From contig SVTL01000002.1 of assembly GCA_015063795.1 (NCBI GenBank), positions 1 through 64,000 on the forward strand: a DNA stretch of 64,000 bases. The letters run 5' to 3'. Source of the stretch: Oscillospiraceae bacterium. Lineage in GTDB: Bacteria > Bacillota > Clostridia > Oscillospirales > CAG-272. The notes below the pieces were generated by a model. It did no database searches. It saw only the letters and a list, made by a program, of their open reading frames with translations, and had not been told where the DNA came from. Below are positions 1-10,800 of the stretch, piece by piece (positions within the stretch are counted from its first letter, which is position 1; every line of letters begins with the position of its first letter). Made by a program: the position numbers and the translations under genes.

Positions 1-73
1 TAAACTTGCTTTTCTCCAGCTAGGAGCTATTCTTCAAGACACAAACATTTAACATTTATAAAAACAAAAAAAG

Positions 74-109
74 GGGCAGACTTTACGAAATTAATCGTAA
101 AATCTGCCC
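74..109 (-). terminator. Intrinsic terminator-like hairpin (minus strand)
   Basis: Stem GGGCAGA-C-TTTACGA / TCGTAAA-A-TCTGCCC, followed on the minus strand by a T-rich run (aaaaacaaaaaaa on +). Confidence 0.65.
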
Positions 110-201
110 TTGATATCTGTTGAATTTTGTTCAAGTCCTCCCCGAAAGCCGTTTTTGGCTTAGGATATCGATTGAGTTTCACTTGAAAATATGGGATAAA
201 A

Positions 202-232
202 AAATCCAGTAACCGTTGTGGTTACTGGATTT
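202..232 (-). terminator. Intrinsic terminator-like hairpin
   Basis: Perfect 13-bp inverted repeat AAATCCAGTAACC / GGTTACTGGATTT with a 5-nt loop; T-run continues on the minus strand. Confidence 0.7.
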
Positions 233-263
233 CTTGCGCCGATATCTAAATCGGTTCGCATTG

Positions 264-286
264 TTGGTTGCGGAGGCCGGATTTGA
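264..286 (-). repeat. Partial duplicate of the tRNA-fMet 3' end (23 bp)
   Basis: TTGGTTGCGGAGGCCGGATTTGA is identical to 392-414, the 3' end of the tRNA-fMet gene including CCA. Confidence 0.9.
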
Positions 287-360
287 GGGACCGCCAAGCA
301 AAAGCAGCAAGCGTCTTCTTGCTTCGCGTTTCGGCAAGCGGCGCTCACAGAACAAAACAA

Positions 361-386
361 AAACAGCCACCTTATGGTGACTGTTT
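361..386 (-). terminator. Terminator of the tRNA-Leu/tRNA-fMet unit
   Basis: Inverted repeat AAACAGcCACC / GGTGaCTGTTT immediately 3' of tRNA-fMet, then TTTTTGTTTTGTT on the minus strand. Confidence 0.75.
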
Positions 387-392
387 CCGTTT

Positions 393-469
<77 letters not shown>

Positions 470-501
470 ATAGATTGAATAAGACCGGTTTGGCGAGGGA
501 A

Positions 502-590
502 TGGTGCCGGAAACCGGGATCGAACCGGTACGGGAGATGAGTCCCACGGGATTTTAAGTCCCGGGCGTCTGCCAGTTCCGCCATTCCGGC
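502..590 (-). tRNA. tRNA-Leu (TAA)
   Basis: Reverse complement GCCGGAATGGCGGAACTGGCAGACGCCCGGGACTTAAAATCCCG...GGTTCGATCCCGGTTTCCGGCACCA; long variable arm, TAA anticodon, encoded CCA. Confidence 0.95.
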
Positions 591-607
591 ATTTCGACTA
601 CTCTTAT

Positions 608-636
608 ATTGTAGCACAGAACTTCCTTTTTGTCAA
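608..636 (-). promoter_or_regulatory. Sigma-70-type promoter for the tRNA pair
   Basis: Minus strand TTGACA (636-631), 17-nt spacer, TACAAT (613-608), directly upstream of tRNA-Leu. Confidence 0.75.
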
Positions 637-652
637 CAGGAAAACGAAAAAA

Positions 653-681
653 TCCTGCCTGTTTTTTTCGTACAGGCAGGA
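653..681 (-). terminator. leuS terminator
   Basis: TCCTGCCTGT / ACAGGCAGGA stem followed on the minus strand by TTTTTTCG. Confidence 0.75.
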
Positions 682-700
682 CAATTTCGCATCAATTCTC

Positions 701-3103
701 TTATTTTACGACAAAGCTGATCATTTTCTTGGGGACAAAGATCTCCTTGATGACCGTCTTGCCTTCCAGGTTGGCGGCAATACGAGCATCAGCCTTGGCA
801 GCGGCCAGAGCGGCATCCTTCTCTACATCGGCGGGCAGAGCGACCGTACCGCGGAGCTTGCCGTTGATCTGAACCGCATATTCCACCGTGGAATCGACCG
901 TCTTGGCCTCGTCGTATTCAGGCCACTTGCCCAGCGAGAGCAGGCCTTCTCCGCCCAGATATTCCCACATTTCCTCAGCCAGGTGAGGAGCGAAGGGGCA
1001 GAGCAGGGAAATGAAGGTCTTCAGCTCATCGACGGTCATGTGGCCGACGTTGTAGATCTCGTTGACCAGCGACATCAGCGCGGCGATGGCGGTGTTGAAC
1101 TTCATCGTGTCGATGTCATTTGTGACCTTCTTGATGGTCTTATGGAAGAGGACTTCCAGCTCGGGAGTGGAGCCGTTGCCCTTGGCGATGTCGGTCAGAT
1201 AGGCGATACGCTCCAAGAAGCGCTTACAGCCGCGCATGCTGGACGTGGACCAGGGAGCGGTCTTCTCAAAGTCGCCGATGAACATCTCATAGAGGCGGAG
1301 GGTGTCGGCGCCGTAATCGCGGACCACGTCATCGGGGTTGACCACGTTGCCGAGGGATTTGGACATCTTCTCGCCGTTCTCACCGAGGATCATGCCGTGC
1401 GCGGTACGCTTCTTATAAGGCTCCTTGCAGGCAAGGATATCGATGTCATACAGGAACTTGGCCCAGAAGCGGGAGTAGAGCAGGTGCAGGGTAACGTGCT
1501 CCATACCGCCGTTGTACCAGTCAACGGGCATCCAATAGTTGAGGGCCTCCTTGGAGGCGAGAGCGTCCTTGTTGTTCGGATCGCAGTAGCGGAGGAAGTA
1601 CCAGGAGGAGCCGGCCCAGTTGGGCATGGTGTCGGTCTCGCGCTCGGCATGGCCGCCGCACTTGGGGCAGGTGCAGTTGACCCAGTCGGTCAGCTTGGAC
1701 AGCGGGCTTTCGCCGTTGTCGGTGGGCTCATAGGATTCCACGTCGGGCAGAAGGACGGGCAGCTGATCCTCGGGAACCGGCACCCAGCCGCACTTTTCGC
1801 AATAGACCAGCGGAATGGGCTCGCCCCAGTAGCGCTGGCGGGAGAAAACCCAGTCGCGGAGCTTGAAGTTGATCTTGCTCACGCCCAGCTTCTTCTCGGT
1901 CAGATATTCGATGATCTTCTTCTTGGCGGAGGGCACATCCAGGCCGTCCAGAATGCCGGAATTGACCATGATACCGGTCTCGCAGTCGGTGAACGCTTCC
2001 TTTTCCACGTCGCCGCCCTTGACGACCTCGATGATAGGCAGGCCAAACTTCTTGGCGAATTCCCAGTCGCGGGTATCGTGGGCAGGGACGGCCATGATGG
2101 CGCCGGTGCCGTAAGTAGCGAGGACATAGTCGGAGACAAAGATCGGGATCTCGCGGCCGTTGACGGGGTTGATGGCATGGATGCCGTCGAGGCGGACACC
2201 AGTCTTATCCTTGACGATCTCGGTACGCTCAAAGTCGCTCTTCTTGGCGGCTTCGGCGCGGTAAGCCATGATCTCGTCGTAATTCTTCAGCTTGTCCTTC
2301 CAGCTCTCGATTTTAGCGTACTCAGGCGCGATGACCATGTACGTAGCGCCGTAAAGGGTGTCGGGACGGGTGGTGAAGACCTTGATCTCATCGCCCTCGC
2401 TGGAGGTGAAGATGACCTCTGCGCCCTCGCTGCGGCCGATCCAGTTGATCTCGGCGGTCTTAACCTTTTCAATGAAGTCCACGTCAGCCAGATCGTCGAT
2501 CAGGCGCTGCGCGTACTCGGTGATCTTCAGCATCCACTGGCTCTTGACCTTGCGGACGACCTCGCCGTGGCAGCGCTCGCACACGCCGCCGACGACCTCT
2601 TCATTGGCCAGAACGATCTTACACTTGGTACAGAAGTTGACGGCCATTTCCTTCTTGTAGGCCAGTCCCTTCTCATACAGCTTGAGGAAGATCCACTGCG
2701 TCCACTTGTAGTAGTCGGGATCGGTGGTGTTGATCTCACGGGACCAGTCGAAGGAGAGGCCGAGAGACTTGATCTGCTGCTTGAAGCGGGCGATGTTTTT
2801 CTCGGTGACGATCTTGGGGTGGATTTTGTTCTTGATCGCATAGTTTTCGGTGGGGAGACCGAAGGCGTCCCATCCAATGGGGAAGAGGACGTTGTAGCCC
2901 TGCATACGCTTTTTACGGGAGATGATGTCCAAAGCGGTGTAGGGGCGGGGGTGGCCGACGTGAAGGCCGGCACCGGAAGGATAGGGGAACTCGACCAGCG
3001 AATAATACTTGGGCTTGTCGGAGTCGTTCACAGCCTCAAAGGCGTGCGCTTCGTCCCATCTGTCCTGCCATTTTTTTTCAAAGCTCTGATAATCGTGTTT
3101 CAT
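701..3103 (-). CDS. leuS: Leucyl-tRNA synthetase
   Basis: 800 aa ORF with HVGH and KMSKS motifs and LeuRS-type sequence. Confidence 0.97.
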   Translation of the reverse strand: MKHDYQSFEKKWQDRWDEAHAFEAVNDSDKPKYYSLVEFPYPSGAGLHVGHPRPYTALDIISRKKRMQGYNVLFPIGWDAFGLPTENYAIKNKIHPKIVTEKNIARFKQQIKSLGLSFDWSREINTTDPDYYKWTQWIFLKLYEKGLAYKKEMAVNFCTKCKIVLANEEVVGGVCERCHGEVVRKVKSQWMLKITEYAQRLIDDLADVDFIEKVKTAEINWIGRSEGAEVIFTSSEGDEIKVFTTRPDTLYGATYMVIAPEYAKIESWKDKLKNYDEIMAYRAEAAKKSDFERTEIVKDKTGVRLDGIHAINPVNGREIPIFVSDYVLATYGTGAIMAVPAHDTRDWEFAKKFGLPIIEVVKGGDVEKEAFTDCETGIMVNSGILDGLDVPSAKKKIIEYLTEKKLGVSKINFKLRDWVFSRQRYWGEPIPLVYCEKCGWVPVPEDQLPVLLPDVESYEPTDNGESPLSKLTDWVNCTCPKCGGHAERETDTMPNWAGSSWYFLRYCDPNNKDALASKEALNYWMPVDWYNGGMEHVTLHLLYSRFWAKFLYDIDILACKEPYKKRTAHGMILGENGEKMSKSLGNVVNPDDVVRDYGADTLRLYEMFIGDFEKTAPWSTSSMRGCKRFLERIAYLTDIAKGNGSTPELEVLFHKTIKKVTNDIDTMKFNTAIAALMSLVNEIYNVGHMTVDELKTFISLLCPFAPHLAEEMWEYLGGEGLLSLGKWPEYDEAKTVDSTVEYAVQINGKLRGTVALPADVEKDAALAAAKADARIAANLEGKTVIKEIFVPKKMISFVVK

Positions 3104-3134
3104 GATTGATCCATCCTTTTATCGTAGAGGTAAT

Positions 3135-3524
3135 TTATTTCAAGAGAGGGGAGAGATCGATGTTTTCGGAGTCTCTCCAAAGGTTGTCAAGGTTGTAAAA
3201 TTCGCGGGACTGGCGGTCAAAGATGTGAACGATGACACAGCCGTAGTCAACCACGATCCAGTTGGCGGTGTCTACACCCTCCATGTTGCGGGGATTAACG
3301 CCGCAGCGGCCGGTCTGGTACTCGATCTCGTTGGCCAGTGCGCGGACCTGAGTGGTGGAGCTGCCGCAGCAGATGATGAAATAATCGGCCAGAATGGTCT
3401 GCTCCTCCACGCGGAGAAGCTTGATGTCCTCGGCCAGCTTGCTGTCCAGCGTTTTCACGATGGCATCGGCAATGGCGCGGGGCTCGCTGTCGCTTGTGAT
3501 GTTCAAATTCAGATTCAGTTCCAT
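3135..3524 (-). CDS. rsfS: Ribosome silencing factor RsfS (Iojap/YbeB family)
   Basis: 129 aa, IRVEEQ..ADYFIICCGSS...WIVVDYGCVIVHIF family pattern; located between leuS and the LCP gene as in many Firmicutes. Confidence 0.92.
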   Translation of the reverse strand: MELNLNLNITSDSEPRAIADAIVKTLDSKLAEDIKLLRVEEQTILADYFIICCGSSTTQVRALANEIEYQTGRCGVNPRNMEGVDTANWIVVDYGCVIVHIFDRQSREFYNLDNLWRDSENIDLSPLLK

Positions 3525-3545
3525 AGAGCAATCCTTTCTGTATGA

Positions 3546-4787
3546 TCAGGGAAGACGGGGGATATAGATGGAGTCCTGATTGATCTGCTCGGCCGACTTG
3601 ATGTCGAACTCATCGGAGAGATCGGTGTGGTAGATCTCCATGATATGCTCCTTGTCCTCGGAGGTGAAGGCGAAATTCTTATCAAAGATATCGTTGGAGA
3701 TATCCTTTTCATAGACATTGAAATAGCGGTTGATGATGGCCAGCGAATCGGCGCGGTGGATGATATAGTACCAGGCGCCGCTGTCCACGTTGGCACGGGC
3801 ATCGGTACCGGGCATGGTCAGAAAATGAATGGAGGAGAGGTCCACCGACAGCGCCTTGGAGGCGAAGTGCGTGGCATCCACCAAAGACATATCGGTCTGC
3901 ACGCGGTTGACTACGATCTCTGCGATCTTGCCGATGGTATCAAGCGTGAAAGAGGATTTGATCTGCTTGACCATGGCGGAGATGAAGATCTTCTGAGCAT
4001 CGATGCGGCCGATATCGGCGGTGACATAGCCGCTGCGGAAGCGGATGAAGTCCTCGGCCTTGTCGCCGTTCAGCCACTGGGGACCCTTCTTCAGGTGGAT
4101 ATAGAGATCCTGATCGGGATCTTCATAATCCATGTCGTCGGGCACATCCACATACACGCCGCCGATGGCGTTGACGATCTCGGAGAAGGCGGCCAGATCC
4201 ACCAAGAAGGTGTAGTCGATCTTCATGTTGAGATTCTGCTGCAGGATGTCGGCAAACTTGGCAACTCCCTCCTTGGCGGGCGTTTGGGTGTTGCCGCCGT
4301 AATACTCCTGCACATACAGGTAGGCATAGAGGGAATTGATCTTGTGGGCCTTGTCGTGGTATTCGATGTAGGTATCGCGCGGAAGCTGGAGGATGGACAC
4401 CTCACCGCTGTTGACATTGTAATTGACGATCATGATCACGTCGGTGTTCAGCCCCACGCGGTCCTTGCCGATGACGAGGAAGTTGTAGCATCCGTCCTTG
4501 CGGATGTACACTTCTTCAACGGGGGGCGTTGTCTGATCGTCCACACCGGGCTGTGCGGGCTGGGTGGAGACGGGATCGGTGTGGAAGGGGGGCGGATCGG
4601 TGGATACCGGCGGCTTGTAGATCTCGGTGACGTAATAACAAAGGCCGCCGGCAAAGATGCCGATGAAGAGAAGAGCGGCGAGGATGGCCAGCAAAATCGG
4701 TTTCCAGACCGAAACGCCGCGCTTGTGCGGGGTACGCTTTTCTTGTGTGTTTTTCACTTGTGTTTCCTCATTTGGTCGGTCGTGCAT
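3546..4787 (-). CDS. LytR-CpsA-Psr (LCP) family protein
   Basis: N-terminal TM segment, then FLVIGKDRVGLNTDVIMIVNYN...LQLPRDTYIEY...KINSLYAY, an LCP domain pattern. Start chosen at an internal ATG to limit overlap with yqeK. Confidence 0.9.
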   Translation of the reverse strand: MHDRPNEETQVKNTQEKRTPHKRGVSVWKPILLAILAALLFIGIFAGGLCYYVTEIYKPPVSTDPPPFHTDPVSTQPAQPGVDDQTTPPVEEVYIRKDGCYNFLVIGKDRVGLNTDVIMIVNYNVNSGEVSILQLPRDTYIEYHDKAHKINSLYAYLYVQEYYGGNTQTPAKEGVAKFADILQQNLNMKIDYTFLVDLAAFSEIVNAIGGVYVDVPDDMDYEDPDQDLYIHLKKGPQWLNGDKAEDFIRFRSGYVTADIGRIDAQKIFISAMVKQIKSSFTLDTIGKIAEIVVNRVQTDMSLVDATHFASKALSVDLSSIHFLTMPGTDARANVDSGAWYYIIHRADSLAIINRYFNVYEKDISNDIFDKNFAFTSEDKEHIMEIYHTDLSDEFDIKSAEQINQDSIYIPRLP

Positions 4788-5397
4788 GGACGGTGTAGTG
4801 GTTATAGGCCTCAACGGAGGCGAGGGCGATGGGACGGTTCTGCTCGCTCAGATGGGCGATGGTGCTTTTTAAGCACAGAAGCAGAGTGCCGTCAACAACA
4901 GCAAGGGGATCGCCCTGCTGCAGACGGGTATAAAAATGCAGCCGCATTTGTTGACAGAATTCGTGCTTGCGGCGCGGCTCGATCACATCGGCGAGAAAAA
5001 GGATCTTCTCGGCTGTGGTCATCGCGGGCTTTCCTGTGGTGTGCGAGAGGATCGGGGAGGTGACCGCAGGGCAGCTGCAGGCGGGAAAGCGCTTTTGGAT
5101 CAGCAGCGGCGAGGTGCGCTGGTGCAGGATCTCCTCGCTGAGCATCTCGTCGGCGGAGGGAGAAAGCCCGTTCTCTTTTAACAGAGCCAGATGTTCCTCC
5201 ACTGTCATCTCCTTGGTCAGGTCGTGCAGCAGGGCAGAGACGCGGAGCGCGGAAAGCTCCTGCTCATGCAGAGAGCAGACCTTGCCGATCACGGCGCATT
5301 CGCGCTCGACTGCCAGCGTGTGGAGCAGGCGGGGCTGAGACATATAAGGCTCGATTGCTTTTCGCAGATCGGCGAGAAAGGCTTCGTCAAAAACCAT
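4768..5397 (-). CDS. yqeK: HD-domain bis(5'-nucleosyl)-tetraphosphatase, YqeK family
   Basis: HTLAVERECAVI...ALLHDLTKEM...SHTTGKPAMTTAEKILFLADVIEP; follows nadD. Confidence 0.9.
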   Translation of the reverse strand: MVFDEAFLADLRKAIEPYMSQPRLLHTLAVERECAVIGKVCSLHEQELSALRVSALLHDLTKEMTVEEHLALLKENGLSPSADEMLSEEILHQRTSPLLIQKRFPACSCPAVTSPILSHTTGKPAMTTAEKILFLADVIEPRRKHEFCQQMRLHFYTRLQQGDPLAVVDGTLLLCLKSTIAHLSEQNRPIALASVEAYNHYTVHARPTK

Positions 5398-5403
5398 GGT
5401 GCT

Positions 5404-6033
5404 TCACTCCTTCTCAGAAAAGCCATAGAGATTCCGCTCGCGGATGAAGCGGCAGGCGGCAGGGGGGACGAGGTGGGAGATGTCCTGCCTTTGGGCAAGA
5501 CGCTCGCGGATCTCGGTGGAGGAAACGTCGATGGGGGGCATATGAAGATCCACGATCCCAACGCCGTAAGCCTCCTTCAAATGACGCTTTTGCGCCTCCA
5601 CTTTTTCCTTTACATGCGGCTCGATGCGGCGGATGTTGTGGGCAAAGCGGCACATAGCGAACAGATCCTCGAAGCGGTACCAGCTTTCCAGTGTCAGAAG
5701 CATATCGGTGCCGCAGAGGAAGAAAAAGTCGTCATCGGGGTAAAGGCTTTTGAAATACTTCAGCGTGTAATAGGTGTAGCTTTTTTCCATGCGGCGGATC
5801 TCATAGTCGGACACGATGATGTTCCGCTTGCCTTTCGCCTCATAAAAGGAGCCGATGAGCATATTCAGACGGTCGGCAGGCGTCACCTCGGTGATGGCCG
5901 CCTTGTGCGGAGGGAGAAAGGAGGGGACGATGTAGAGACGGTCCAGTCCGCACTCATCGTAAAAATCCAGGGCGTTGTTGATGTGCCCGTTGTGGACGGG
6001 GGAAAAGCTTCCGCCGTAAAGTCCGGTTTTCAT
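5404..6033 (-). CDS. nadD: Nicotinate-nucleotide adenylyltransferase
   Basis: MKTGLYGGSFSPVHNGHIN nucleotidyltransferase motif and the ISSTEIR-type motif (SSTEIRERL). Confidence 0.95.
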   Translation of the reverse strand: MKTGLYGGSFSPVHNGHINNALDFYDECGLDRLYIVPSFLPPHKAAITEVTPADRLNMLIGSFYEAKGKRNIIVSDYEIRRMEKSYTYYTLKYFKSLYPDDDFFFLCGTDMLLTLESWYRFEDLFAMCRFAHNIRRIEPHVKEKVEAQKRHLKEAYGVGIVDLHMPPIDVSSTEIRERLAQRQDISHLVPPAACRFIRERNLYGFSEKE

Positions 6034-6057
6034 GGCAGCTCCTCGGTGAAAGGGCGA

Positions 6058-6345
6058 TCAAAGGATGATCTTTTTGTTGTCAATGCTTTCGCGGTAGAGA
6101 ATGAAGCGGGAGCCGATGACCTGAACCACGTCCGCGTTCGTCTCTTCGGCAATGCGGTCGGCGGCCTCGCGGGAGGAGAGCTCGCAGTTGTCTAAAACAC
6201 GGAGCTTGATCAGCTCGCGGGCCTCCAGGGCGTTGGAGATCTGTTCGGCCATGTTGGCATTGATGCCGCCCTTGCCGATCTGGAAGATGGTATCCATATC
6301 GTTGGCGAGGGAGCGGAGATAAGCGCGCTGTTTTGATGTTAACAT
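6058..6345 (-). CDS. yhbY: YhbY family RNA-binding protein (CRM domain)
   Basis: MLTSKQRAYLRSLANDMDTIFQIGKGGI...LIKLRVLDNCE family pattern. Confidence 0.92.
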   Translation of the reverse strand: MLTSKQRAYLRSLANDMDTIFQIGKGGINANMAEQISNALEARELIKLRVLDNCELSSREAADRIAEETNADVVQVIGSRFILYRESIDNKKIIL

Positions 6346-6346
6346 A

Positions 6347-6943
6347 TTACAGTATTCCTTGCAGTTGTTTTGAAAATTCGCGGACGGCGATGCCGCGGTG
6401 GCTGATGGCGTTTTTTTCCTCGGGCGTCAATTCCGCGAAGGTCTTGCCGAGGGAGGGGAAGAAGAAGAGGGGATCGTATCCGAAGCCGCCGTCTCCCTTT
6501 TGCTCGGTGAGCAGGAGACCGTCGCAGATGCCGAGAACCGAAAGCGGCTCGCGCTTATCGGGGAAGACACAGCTGACCGCACAGACAAAGTGGGCGGTGC
6601 GCTTCTCTTCGGGAACACCCTCCATCTCACGGAGGATCTTTTTGTTGTTTTCCGCATCGCCTTTTCCCGAATAGCGGGCGGAGTAAACGCCGGGGCGTCC
6701 GTCGAGATGGTCTACGGTCAGTCCCGAGTCGTCGGCAATGCCGATGTACCCCATCGAGGCGGGGACGGAGGCCTTGATGAAGGCGTTTTGCTCGAAGGTG
6801 GTGCCGTTTTCCTCGATCTCACCGTGAAAGCCGATGTCGTCGAGGGAGAGGATCTGTATGTCTTTGGACAGGCTTTCCTTCAAAATTGTTTCAAATTCCG
6901 CGATTTTTTTGCGGTTGCGGGAGGCAAGAACCAGTTGAATCAT
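6347..6943 (-). CDS. rdgB: XTP/dITP diphosphatase (RdgB/HAM1 family)
   Basis: LASRNRKKIAEFE...ADDSGLTVDHLDGRPGVYSARYSG...GFGYDPLFF. Confidence 0.95.
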   Translation of the reverse strand: MIQLVLASRNRKKIAEFETILKESLSKDIQILSLDDIGFHGEIEENGTTFEQNAFIKASVPASMGYIGIADDSGLTVDHLDGRPGVYSARYSGKGDAENNKKILREMEGVPEEKRTAHFVCAVSCVFPDKREPLSVLGICDGLLLTEQKGDGGFGYDPLFFFPSLGKTFAELTPEEKNAISHRGIAVREFSKQLQGIL

Positions 6944-7848
6944 TCGAACAGCGCCTCCACAAAGCTTTGGCGGTCAAAGGGCTGCAGGTCGTCGGCCTTT
7001 TCGCCCACGCCGATGAATTTCACAGGCAGGTCCAGCTCCTTTTTGATGGAGAAGATGATGCCGCCCTTGGCCGTACCGTCCAGCTTGGTGAGAATAAGCG
7101 CGGTGATGTCGGCGGCATTCTTGAATTCCTTGGCCTGGTTGACGGCGTTCTGACCGGTGGTGGAGTCGAGGATCAGCAGCGTTTCGCGGGTGCATCCGGG
7201 AAGCTCGCGGTTGATAACGCGGTCGATCTTGGCCAGCTCGTTCATCAGATTCTTCTTGTTGTGGAGACGTCCGGCGGTGTCGATGATCAGCACGTCGGCT
7301 TCGCGCTTTTTGGCGGCATTGACTGCATCAAACACCACTGCGGCAGGATCGCTGCCTTCCTCGTGCTTGACGATGTCCACACCCACGCGGTCGGCCCAGA
7401 TCGAAAGCTGATCGATGGCGGCGGCGCGGAAGGTGTCGGCGGCGGCCAGCATCACCTTTTTGCCCTGATCCTCCTTCAGAAGGCGGGCCATTTTGGCGAT
7501 GGAGGTGGTTTTGCCAACGCCGTTGACGCCGATGACCAGGATGACCGAAGGCTTTGAATCGAGCTTCAGCGGCTGGTTTTCGCCGATGAGCCCGACCAAG
7601 ATCTCCTTCAGCGCGCTCTTGGCCTGCTCGGGATCGGAAATGCGCTCGTCCTTGATCTTCTCGCGGAGCTGATCGATGATCTCCTCGGTGGTCTCAAAGC
7701 CCACATCGGCGGTGATCAAAAGCTCCTCCAGTTCTTCCAACAGGTCCTCGTCCACCTTGACAAAGGATTTGAACAGGTCGTCCACCTTGGCGAACACGCT
7801 CTCCTTGGTCTTGGACAGACCCTGCTTCAGTTTTTCAAAAAAGCCCAT
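6940..7848 (-). CDS. ftsY: Signal recognition particle receptor FtsY
   Basis: GVNGVGKTTSIAKMA, DTFRAAAIDQL, DTAGRLHNKKNLMNEL, LTKLDGTAKGG. Confidence 0.97.
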   Translation of the reverse strand: MGFFEKLKQGLSKTKESVFAKVDDLFKSFVKVDEDLLEELEELLITADVGFETTEEIIDQLREKIKDERISDPEQAKSALKEILVGLIGENQPLKLDSKPSVILVIGVNGVGKTTSIAKMARLLKEDQGKKVMLAAADTFRAAAIDQLSIWADRVGVDIVKHEEGSDPAAVVFDAVNAAKKREADVLIIDTAGRLHNKKNLMNELAKIDRVINRELPGCTRETLLILDSTTGQNAVNQAKEFKNAADITALILTKLDGTAKGGIIFSIKKELDLPVKFIGVGEKADDLQPFDRQSFVEALFE

Positions 7849-7884
7849 AAAGGATGTCCTTTCCTATAAACAAATGCGTTGTGA

Positions 7885-10800
7885 TCAGTTGGTTTTCACA
7901 CCGGTCTTCTGCTCGACCTCGTTCACGTCCAGAGACAGAATCTTGGAGATGCCCTTTTCGTACATGGTCACGCCGTACAGCGTGTCGGCACGTTCGATGG
8001 TTCCCCGTCTGTGGCTGATGAGGATGAACTGCGTCTTGCCGGTGTAGTTTTTGATGTAATGCGCGAAGCGCTCCACGTTGACCTCGTCAAGCGCCGATTC
8101 GATCTCGTCGAACAGGCAGAAGGGCGTGGGATTGACGCGCAGGATGGCGAAGAAGAGGGCAATGGAAACAAAGGTCTGCTCACCGCCCGACAGCTGCATC
8201 AGGCTCTTGATGATCTTGCCGGGAGGGGCAACGTTGATCTCAATGCCGCTTTCCAGCACATTGTCGGGATCCTCCAGACGGATCTCGGCCTTGCCGCCGC
8301 CGAACAGCTCACGGAAGACCTCGCCGAAGTTGGCATTGATCTTCTCAAACGAGTCGAGGAACATCACGCGCATCTCGCGCTCCAGCTTAGCGATGACGTT
8401 GATCAGGCTGTCTCTCGATTCGATCAGGTCGTCGGACTGGGTCTTGAGGAAGTCGTACTTTTCCTTGACCTCTTTGTATTCCTCGATGGCGCCCACGTTG
8501 ACATGTCCCATGGCGCGAAGCTTGTTTTTGCATTCACTCAGTGTTTTGGCGGTCTCGGCGCGGTTGGAGGCATCGGTCTTGGGATAATCCAGCGCCTGTG
8601 CGTCGGAATAGGTCAGCTCGTATTCCTCCCAGATCCGCTCGGAGATCTTGTCGCTTTCGCTCTTCAACTGCTCAAAGCGGCTCTGCAGCTGGGTGTGCTG
8701 CTTGAAGGTCAGCTCTTTCTTGGTTGCCGCGCCCTTCAGCTCCTCGCGCAGGGCGTTCATTTTCTTCTCGCGCTCCTCGATCTGGATCTTCAGCTGTTCG
8801 CAGGTCTTCTTGGTTTCTTCGGCAGCCTGTGCGATCGTCTGAAGCTTCTCACGGGTGAGCGTCAGCTTGTCGCCGCCCGCCGATTCCTTGAGCGAGAGCG
8901 CGGTGATCAGCGCGTTGTCGTTTTCGATCTGCAGCTGCAGGGCATTGTGCTCTTCGCTTGCCAGCGTGATCTCGGTCCGGCAGGCGGCAATGTCCTTGCG
9001 CTTTTCGGCCAGAGCGATGCGCAGAGCGCTGTTTTCCTCACGCAGGGCATCGATCTGCTGCTGCTTGCCGTCGTTTTTCGCCTTTTGCTCACTCAGACAG
9101 TTGTTTTGAGAAGCGATCTTGTCCTCCACCGCGGCGATGTCCCGTCCGATCTCGGCTTTTCTTGTCTGCTCCTCGTCTGCCAGCGTAGCCAGCGAGGCGA
9201 GCTCATTCTCGATTTTTGCCAGTGCGGCGTTGTCGCTGTCCAGCTGGGTGTCAAGAATCTTTTTCTGTGTATCCTCCGCCTGCATCAGGGAAGCGGTCAG
9301 CGTCAGGAAGTCGCGCTTGCGCCCGGCGTCCTTTTCGCTCTCCTCCAGCAGAGCGGTATGCTCGTTCAGCTCCTTTTCCTTGTCGGCAAAGGTCTTCTGA
9401 AGCGAAGCGATCTCTTTTTCGATGGCGGCGATCTCCTCGCGGCGGGTGAGAATGCCCGAATCGCGCTTGACCGAGCCGCCCGTATAGGAGCCGCCCGCAT
9501 TGATCAGCTGACCGTCCAGCGTGACGATGCGGTGCTTATACCCGCCGGCCTTGGCGGTGAGCGAGGCGTTGTCGATGGTGTCAAACACCAGCGTGCGGCC
9601 GAGGATGTATTCGAGAACGGGCGCATACTTCGGATCGTAACCGATCAGCTTATGAGCCACACCCACAAAGCCCTTGGCTTCGGTCAGCGTCTTGTCGGGG
9701 ACAATGGGAGTCGGACGCATGGCGCTGATGGGGTAGAAGGTGGCGCGTCCGGCGTTGTTTTCCTTCAGCAGACGGATGGCGGACTTGGCGGCGTCCTCAT
9801 CCTCGCAGATGATGTTCTGGATGTTGCCGCCGAGGGTGGTCTCGATGGCGATGCCGTATTGCTTTTTCACCTCGATCAGATGGGAGATCGGACCGCAGAT
9901 GCCGCGGAGACGCCCATCGTCGGAGGCCTTCATCACGTGCTTGACGCTCTGGGAATAGCCCTCAAACAGCTCCTCCATCCGCTTCAGCGACGCGCATTTT
10001 TCTTTTTTCGATTCGATATGCAGGTAGAGCTTATCCCGCTCGGCGGAGAGGAGACGGCGCTTTTGCTCGCCCTCGGCGTTTTCAGCCTCGATGGCCGCGA
10101 TCGCGCTCTTGGCCTCGGCAACCTTCTGCTCATAGGCTTCGATGGAACGCTTGGCCTTGGCGATGCGCTCGGAGATCAGACGGACATTGCCCGCGATCTC
10201 TTCCTTTTCACTTTCCAGAGCGGCCTTTCGCTCAAACTGACCGCCCGAAGCGCCCTCAATGGTGGAGAGAAGCAGGCGCTTGTCCATGATCTCTTTTTCC
10301 AAAGCGGCGATGGCGGTGAGAATGGCATCGGCCGCCTTTTCGCCTTCGTACAGCTCGATCTGCTGCTGCTCCAGACGCTCGTCGTTTTCTTCAAACTGCT
10401 TCTGCAGTGCTTTTTCCTCTTCGCTTTCGGACTCCATACGGCACATGGCCTGCTTGACGCGCTCGTCGGAACGGATCAGTGCTTCTTTTCGCTCGGAGCG
10501 GGAGGAAGCGGCGGTGGTTTTCTGTGCCGAGAGATGCTCCATCTCCTGCTCGGTGAGCATGACCGTGGATTCCAGCGCGTGCTTTTCCTCCTCTAAGCGG
10601 CGCAGCTCGGTTTCCGAGGAGGCCTCAAGCATCTTGTTCTGCTGCTGTTCGAGGAAGAACTTGTCGTTGTTGTTTTCCATGCGGCGAAGCTCTTCTTCGG
10701 CAATCTCCAGCTCCTTGGCGGCGACGGCCAGATCGTTTTCGGTCTTTTCCAGAGCCTCGTGGGTGTTTTTGACGTCATACAGCCAAAGCGAGATATCCGC

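Noticed and set aside
160-370. Two short minus-strand ORFs near the window start
   Set aside because: Overlap terminator hairpins and the duplicated tRNA end; no SD, no family resemblance.
983-3109. 708-aa plus-strand ORF opposite leuS
   Set aside because: Antisense to a full-length conserved gene; composition (V/L/G/D/H-rich) is that expected from the reverse frame of GC-rich coding DNA; no recognisable motifs.
8011-10596. 861-aa plus-strand ORF opposite smc
   Set aside because: Same reasoning: mirror-frame ORF of a long coiled-coil gene, repetitive Leu/Gly-rich, no SD-supported start.
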